Both the position numbers and the translations under genes were made by a program. From positions 124,001 to 188,000 of the forward strand of contig NZ_MDCB01000003.1 of NCBI RefSeq assembly GCF_002939705.1: a DNA stretch of 64,000 nt, given 5' to 3'. The first letter of the stretch is position 1. Each line of letters opens with the position of its first letter. The notes under the pieces are model-generated. The model had not been told where the DNA came from. It was given only the letters and a program-made list of their open reading frames with translations, and ran no database searches. Source of the DNA: Xanthomonas albilineans (GTDB taxonomy: Bacteria > Pseudomonadota > Gammaproteobacteria > Xanthomonadales > Xanthomonadaceae). Below, piece by piece: positions 61,420 to 64,000 of the stretch.

Positions 61420-63281
61420 TGACGCGTCTCCTGCAACGGCGCCGGCAGCGCTGCCGCCGGCGGCGCGATGGCGCGCACACTCGGCAGTGCGGCATCGACC
61501 TCAGCGGCGGCATCCGGCACGGTGGCCGGATCCGGCTCCGTCGGCAACGGCGACGACGCATGCCCGCTCTTGCCGGCGGCCTGCGCCGCCAGCCACGACT
61601 GGATGTCGTCCGGCGGCACGTCCATCAGCCGCAGCGCGCCTTCCATCACGTTGTGGAACACCGGTGCCGACACCAGACCACCGTAGTACTTGGTGCCCTG
61701 TGGATCGTTGATCACGATGACCGTTGCGAAGCGCGGATGGCTCGCCGGCACCAGACCGGCGAACAGTGCGTTGTAGTGACCGTGCTCGTAGCCACCGGGA
61801 CCGGTCTTGCGCGCGGTGCCGGTCTTTCCGGCAACGTGATAGCCCAGGATCGCCGCACCCTTGGCACCGCCCTGGGTCACCACGGTCTCCATCATCGCCA
61901 CCACTTCCTTGGCGATCGCCGGGTCCAGCACCTGCTTGGTTTCCTCGTGCTGGCCCTTGACGAAGGTCGGCGTCACCAACTTGCCGCCGTTGCCGAGCGC
62001 GCAGTAGGCGCGAGCAATCTGCAGCGGCGTCACCGACAGGCCGTAGCCATAGGCCATCGTGGTCTTGGACGAACCGCTCCAGCGCGCTGGCGACGGCAGC
62101 ACGCCGGCCGATTCGCCGGGGAAGCCGCTGTGCGGTGCGCTGCCGTAACCGTAGCTATGAATCTGGTCGTAAAACGTCTGATCCGGCAGTTTGGCTGCAA
62201 TCTTGGCCGCACCGATGTTGGAACTGCGGGTAATCACGCCGGTCACCGTCAACACACCGTTGTTGTGCGGCACGTCCTTGATGGTGAAGCGACCGACCGC
62301 CATGTAGCCCGGGTTGGTGTCGATCAAGGTGTCCTTGGTCACCACACCGGCCTTGAGCGCGGTGGAGATGGTCAGCGGCTTCATCGTCGAACCCGGCTCG
62401 ACCAAGTCGGTGACCGCGCGGTTGCGGCGTGCGTCGGAATTGACTCCGGTGACGGCATTGGGGTTGTAGGTCGGCAGATTGACCATGGCCAGGATCTCGC
62501 CGGTGACCACGTCCATAATGACGATCGAGCCACCGGCCGCCTTGTTCTCCACCAGCGCGTTGCGCAATTCCTTGTACGCCAGGAACTGGATGCGGCGGTC
62601 GATGCTGAGAGTCAGATCCTTGCCCGGCTGCGTCGGCTTGACCAGATCAATACTCTCCACGATCGCGCCCTTGCGGTCGCGGATCACGCGCTCGGCACCG
62701 GGCTTACCACGCAACCACTCATCGAAGGCCAGCTCCAGCCCCTCCTGGCCGCGATCATCGATGTTGGTAAAGCCAAGCACATGCGCCATCGCTTCGCCCT
62801 GTGGGTAGAAGCGCCGGAACTCGCGCTGCGCGAACACGCCCGGGATGCCCAACGCGATCACCGCATGCGCCTTGTCCGGGTTGATCCGGCGCTTGAGGTA
62901 CATGAATTCCTTGTCCACCTTCTGCGACAACTTGGCGGTCAACTCATCGACGGGCAGATCCAACGCCTGCGCCAACTGCGGGATGCGGTCGGGATTACGT
63001 AGCAGTTCCTGCGGATTGACCCAGATCGATTCCACCGGCGTGGACACCGCTAGCGGTTCCCCATTGCGGTCGGTGATCATGCCGCGCGAGGTCGCAATCG
63101 GCAGTTCGCGCAAAAAACGCGCCTCGCCCTGACGCTGATAGAAATCGGTATTGATCAACTGCACATAGGCGGCACGGCCGATCAGCGTCATCGAGCACAA
63201 CCCCAGCGCGGCACCGACCAGCGCCAGACGACCGCGCAGATTGAAGTTGCTACGGGAACGGTTGCGACCGGTCTTGCTCAT
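61416..63281 (-). CDS. ftsI: Septal penicillin-binding protein 3 FtsI
   Basis: Class B PBP transpeptidase of the divisome. A basic cytoplasmic N-terminus and one helix ([21 protein letters not shown]) are followed by a pedestal domain and the transpeptidase domain with STMK (VEPGSTMKP), SSN ([12 protein letters not shown]) and KTGT ([12 protein letters not shown]). A Pro/Ala-rich tail of ~50 residues ends the 621-residue protein. ATGA overlaps with ftsL and murE. Confidence 0.96.
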   Translation of the reverse strand: MSKTGRNRSRSNFNLRGRLALVGAALGLCSMTLIGRAAYVQLINTDFYQRQGEARFLRELPIATSRGMITDRNGEPLAVSTPVESIWVNPQELLRNPDRIPQLAQALDLPVDELTAKLSQKVDKEFMYLKRRINPDKAHAVIALGIPGVFAQREFRRFYPQGEAMAHVLGFTNIDDRGQEGLELAFDEWLRGKPGAERVIRDRKGAIVESIDLVKPTQPGKDLTLSIDRRIQFLAYKELRNALVENKAAGGSIVIMDVVTGEILAMVNLPTYNPNAVTGVNSDARRNRAVTDLVEPGSTMKPLTISTALKAGVVTKDTLIDTNPGYMAVGRFTIKDVPHNNGVLTVTGVITRSSNIGAAKIAAKLPDQTFYDQIHSYGYGSAPHSGFPGESAGVLPSPARWSGSSKTTMAYGYGLSVTPLQIARAYCALGNGGKLVTPTFVKGQHEETKQVLDPAIAKEVVAMMETVVTQGGAKGAAILGYHVAGKTGTARKTGPGGYEHGHYNALFAGLVPASHPRFATVIVINDPQGTKYYGGLVSAPVFHNVMEGALRLMDVPPDDIQSWLAAQAAGKSGHASSPLPTEPDPATVPDAAAEVDAALPSVRAIAPPAAALPAPLQETRQ

Positions 63282-63541
63282 GGACGCACCACCACGATGT
63301 CGCCGGTTTCGGGGAACTTCATCCCCAGGCGCTGGCGCGCAATCTGATCGACACGGTTGCTCTCGGCCCAGGTCGCCTGCTCAAGCTGTAGCCGACCGAA
63401 CTCGATGTTCAGATCGTCGCGGGCGTGCTCCAACTGCGCCAGTTCGACGAACAGTTGGCGATGCCGATGGCGCATGTACACCACCCCGATCGCCGAGGCG
63501 ATGGTGCAGGCCAATAGCACGATCAGCAGCAGGCGGCTCAT
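63278..63541 (-). CDS. ftsL: Cell division protein FtsL
   Basis: An 87-residue bitopic protein that joins FtsB and FtsQ in the divisome. One N-terminal helix ([20 protein letters not shown]) is followed by a leucine-rich coiled coil ([20 protein letters not shown]) and the C-terminal [17 protein letters not shown]. Position between rsmH and ftsI with ATGA overlaps supports the call. Confidence 0.92.
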   Translation of the reverse strand: MSRLLLIVLLACTIASAIGVVYMRHRHRQLFVELAQLEHARDDLNIEFGRLQLEQATWAESNRVDQIARQRLGMKFPETGDIVVVRP

Positions 63542-64000
63542 GCGCCACTCCTGTGAGACGACGACGCAACCTGGGTCCCCAACCCCGCCAGCTTCTCCGC
63601 CACCCGCAGCACTGCGCTGCGCGCGCGCGGGTTGCCGGCCAACTCTTCGGCATCGGCCTTGATCGCCCCGCCGTGCAGACGCAGGGCCGGCACAAACGTC
63701 TGCGCCTCGGGCAGACGTCGATTGCTCGGCGGCGCCTTGGCATGACGCTGCATGAAGTGTTTGACGATGCGGTCTTCGAGCGAATGGAAGCTGATCACGG
63801 CCAGACGCCCGCCCGGCTTGAGCCTGGCCAGCGCCGCATCCAACCCGCTCTCCAAATCAGCCAGTTCGCGATTGGTGTGGATGCGGATCGCCTGGAAGCT
63901 GCGCGTGGCCGGATGCGTCTTGCTATCGCCACGCGGCATCACCGTGGCGATCAACTCGGCCAGTTGCGCGGTGCGGGTCAACGGCTGCTCGGCACGGCGC
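63538..64000 (-). CDS. rsmH: 16S rRNA m4C1402 methyltransferase RsmH, C-terminal part
   Basis: The gene continues beyond the window; about 154 codons of its 3' end are present. The C-terminal segment is typical: [46 protein letters not shown] and [15 protein letters not shown]. RsmH N4-methylates C1402 of 16S rRNA and classically heads the dcw cluster (with mraZ upstream, not seen here). Confidence 0.94.
   Translation of the reverse strand, partial: RRAEQPLTRTAQLAELIATVMPRGDSKTHPATRSFQAIRIHTNRELADLESGLDAALARLKPGGRLAVISFHSLEDRIVKHFMQRHAKAPPSNRRLPEAQTFVPALRLHGGAIKADAEELAGNPRARSAVLRVAEKLAGLGTQVASSSHRSGA

Overview
The window is high-GC chromosomal DNA from a member of the Xanthomonadaceae, most likely a Xanthomonas. 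The evidence is the gene order (apaG-apaH next to folA-thyA-lgt; rsmH through ftsZ followed by lpxC, DciA, an M23 peptidase and secA), the protein sequences, a SAH riboswitch before ahcY, IS5-type transposase remnants, and degenerate GGGAC/CCCGG repeats. Several decayed genes point to a lineage with some genome erosion. The species is inference. I saw no tRNA, rRNA or CRISPR array.

Layout. 1-6.6 kb: end of apaG, apaH, then minus-strand folA, a small membrane protein, thyA, lgt, a TerC-family protein, dgkA and a sensor kinase. 6.6-11.3 kb: the kinase's response regulator, with a strong hairpin between the two genes, a secreted SGNH esterase, and a divergent YbbA/YbbP-type ABC transporter. 11.4-15 kb: an iron-regulated haem-uptake unit (hemP, TonB-dependent receptor, DUF6607 protein) with a near-perfect Fur box. 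15-24 kb: aldo/keto reductase, nucleoside transporter plus ribokinase-type kinase, a pseudogene with two in-frame stops, a GH98-like lipoprotein, dusB and an LpxH-like phosphoesterase. 24-31.7 kb: metK, a histidine acid phosphatase with an altered active-site motif, ppc, and ahcY under a SAH riboswitch.

31.8-39 kb is the accessory part. It holds a methyltransferase and two sulfotransferases around a low-GC stretch with a possible 29-residue peptide gene, a TorF-type porin, a decayed chemotaxis receptor, and an island with a dead IS5-type transposase. In that island two 93-94 bp inverted repeats enclose a secreted orphan protein and a broken copy of it. 39-43 kb: DUF3228 protein, M14 peptidase, metF and a Nudix/ThiE-like fusion.

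43-64 kb is the secA region and the division and cell wall (dcw) cluster, read on the minus strand from rsmH (cut by the window end) through ftsL, ftsI, murE, murF, mraY, ftsW, murG, murC, ddl, ftsQ and ftsA to ftsZ. Nearly every junction overlaps by 1-11 bases, so translation is probably coupled. ftsZ ends at a clear terminator, and lpxC has its own promoter region.

The genes join up in three themes. SAM cycle: metK makes SAM, ahcY removes SAH and metF supplies methyl groups; metK and metF share an upstream palindromic motif, while ahcY uses a riboswitch. Haem uptake: Fur-controlled. Envelope growth: dcw, lpxC, lgt, secA and dgkA. The most unusual sequence feature is a family of GGGAC/CCCGG repeat units that has entered or extended several dcw proteins, including an in-frame insert inside the C-terminal domain of MurF.
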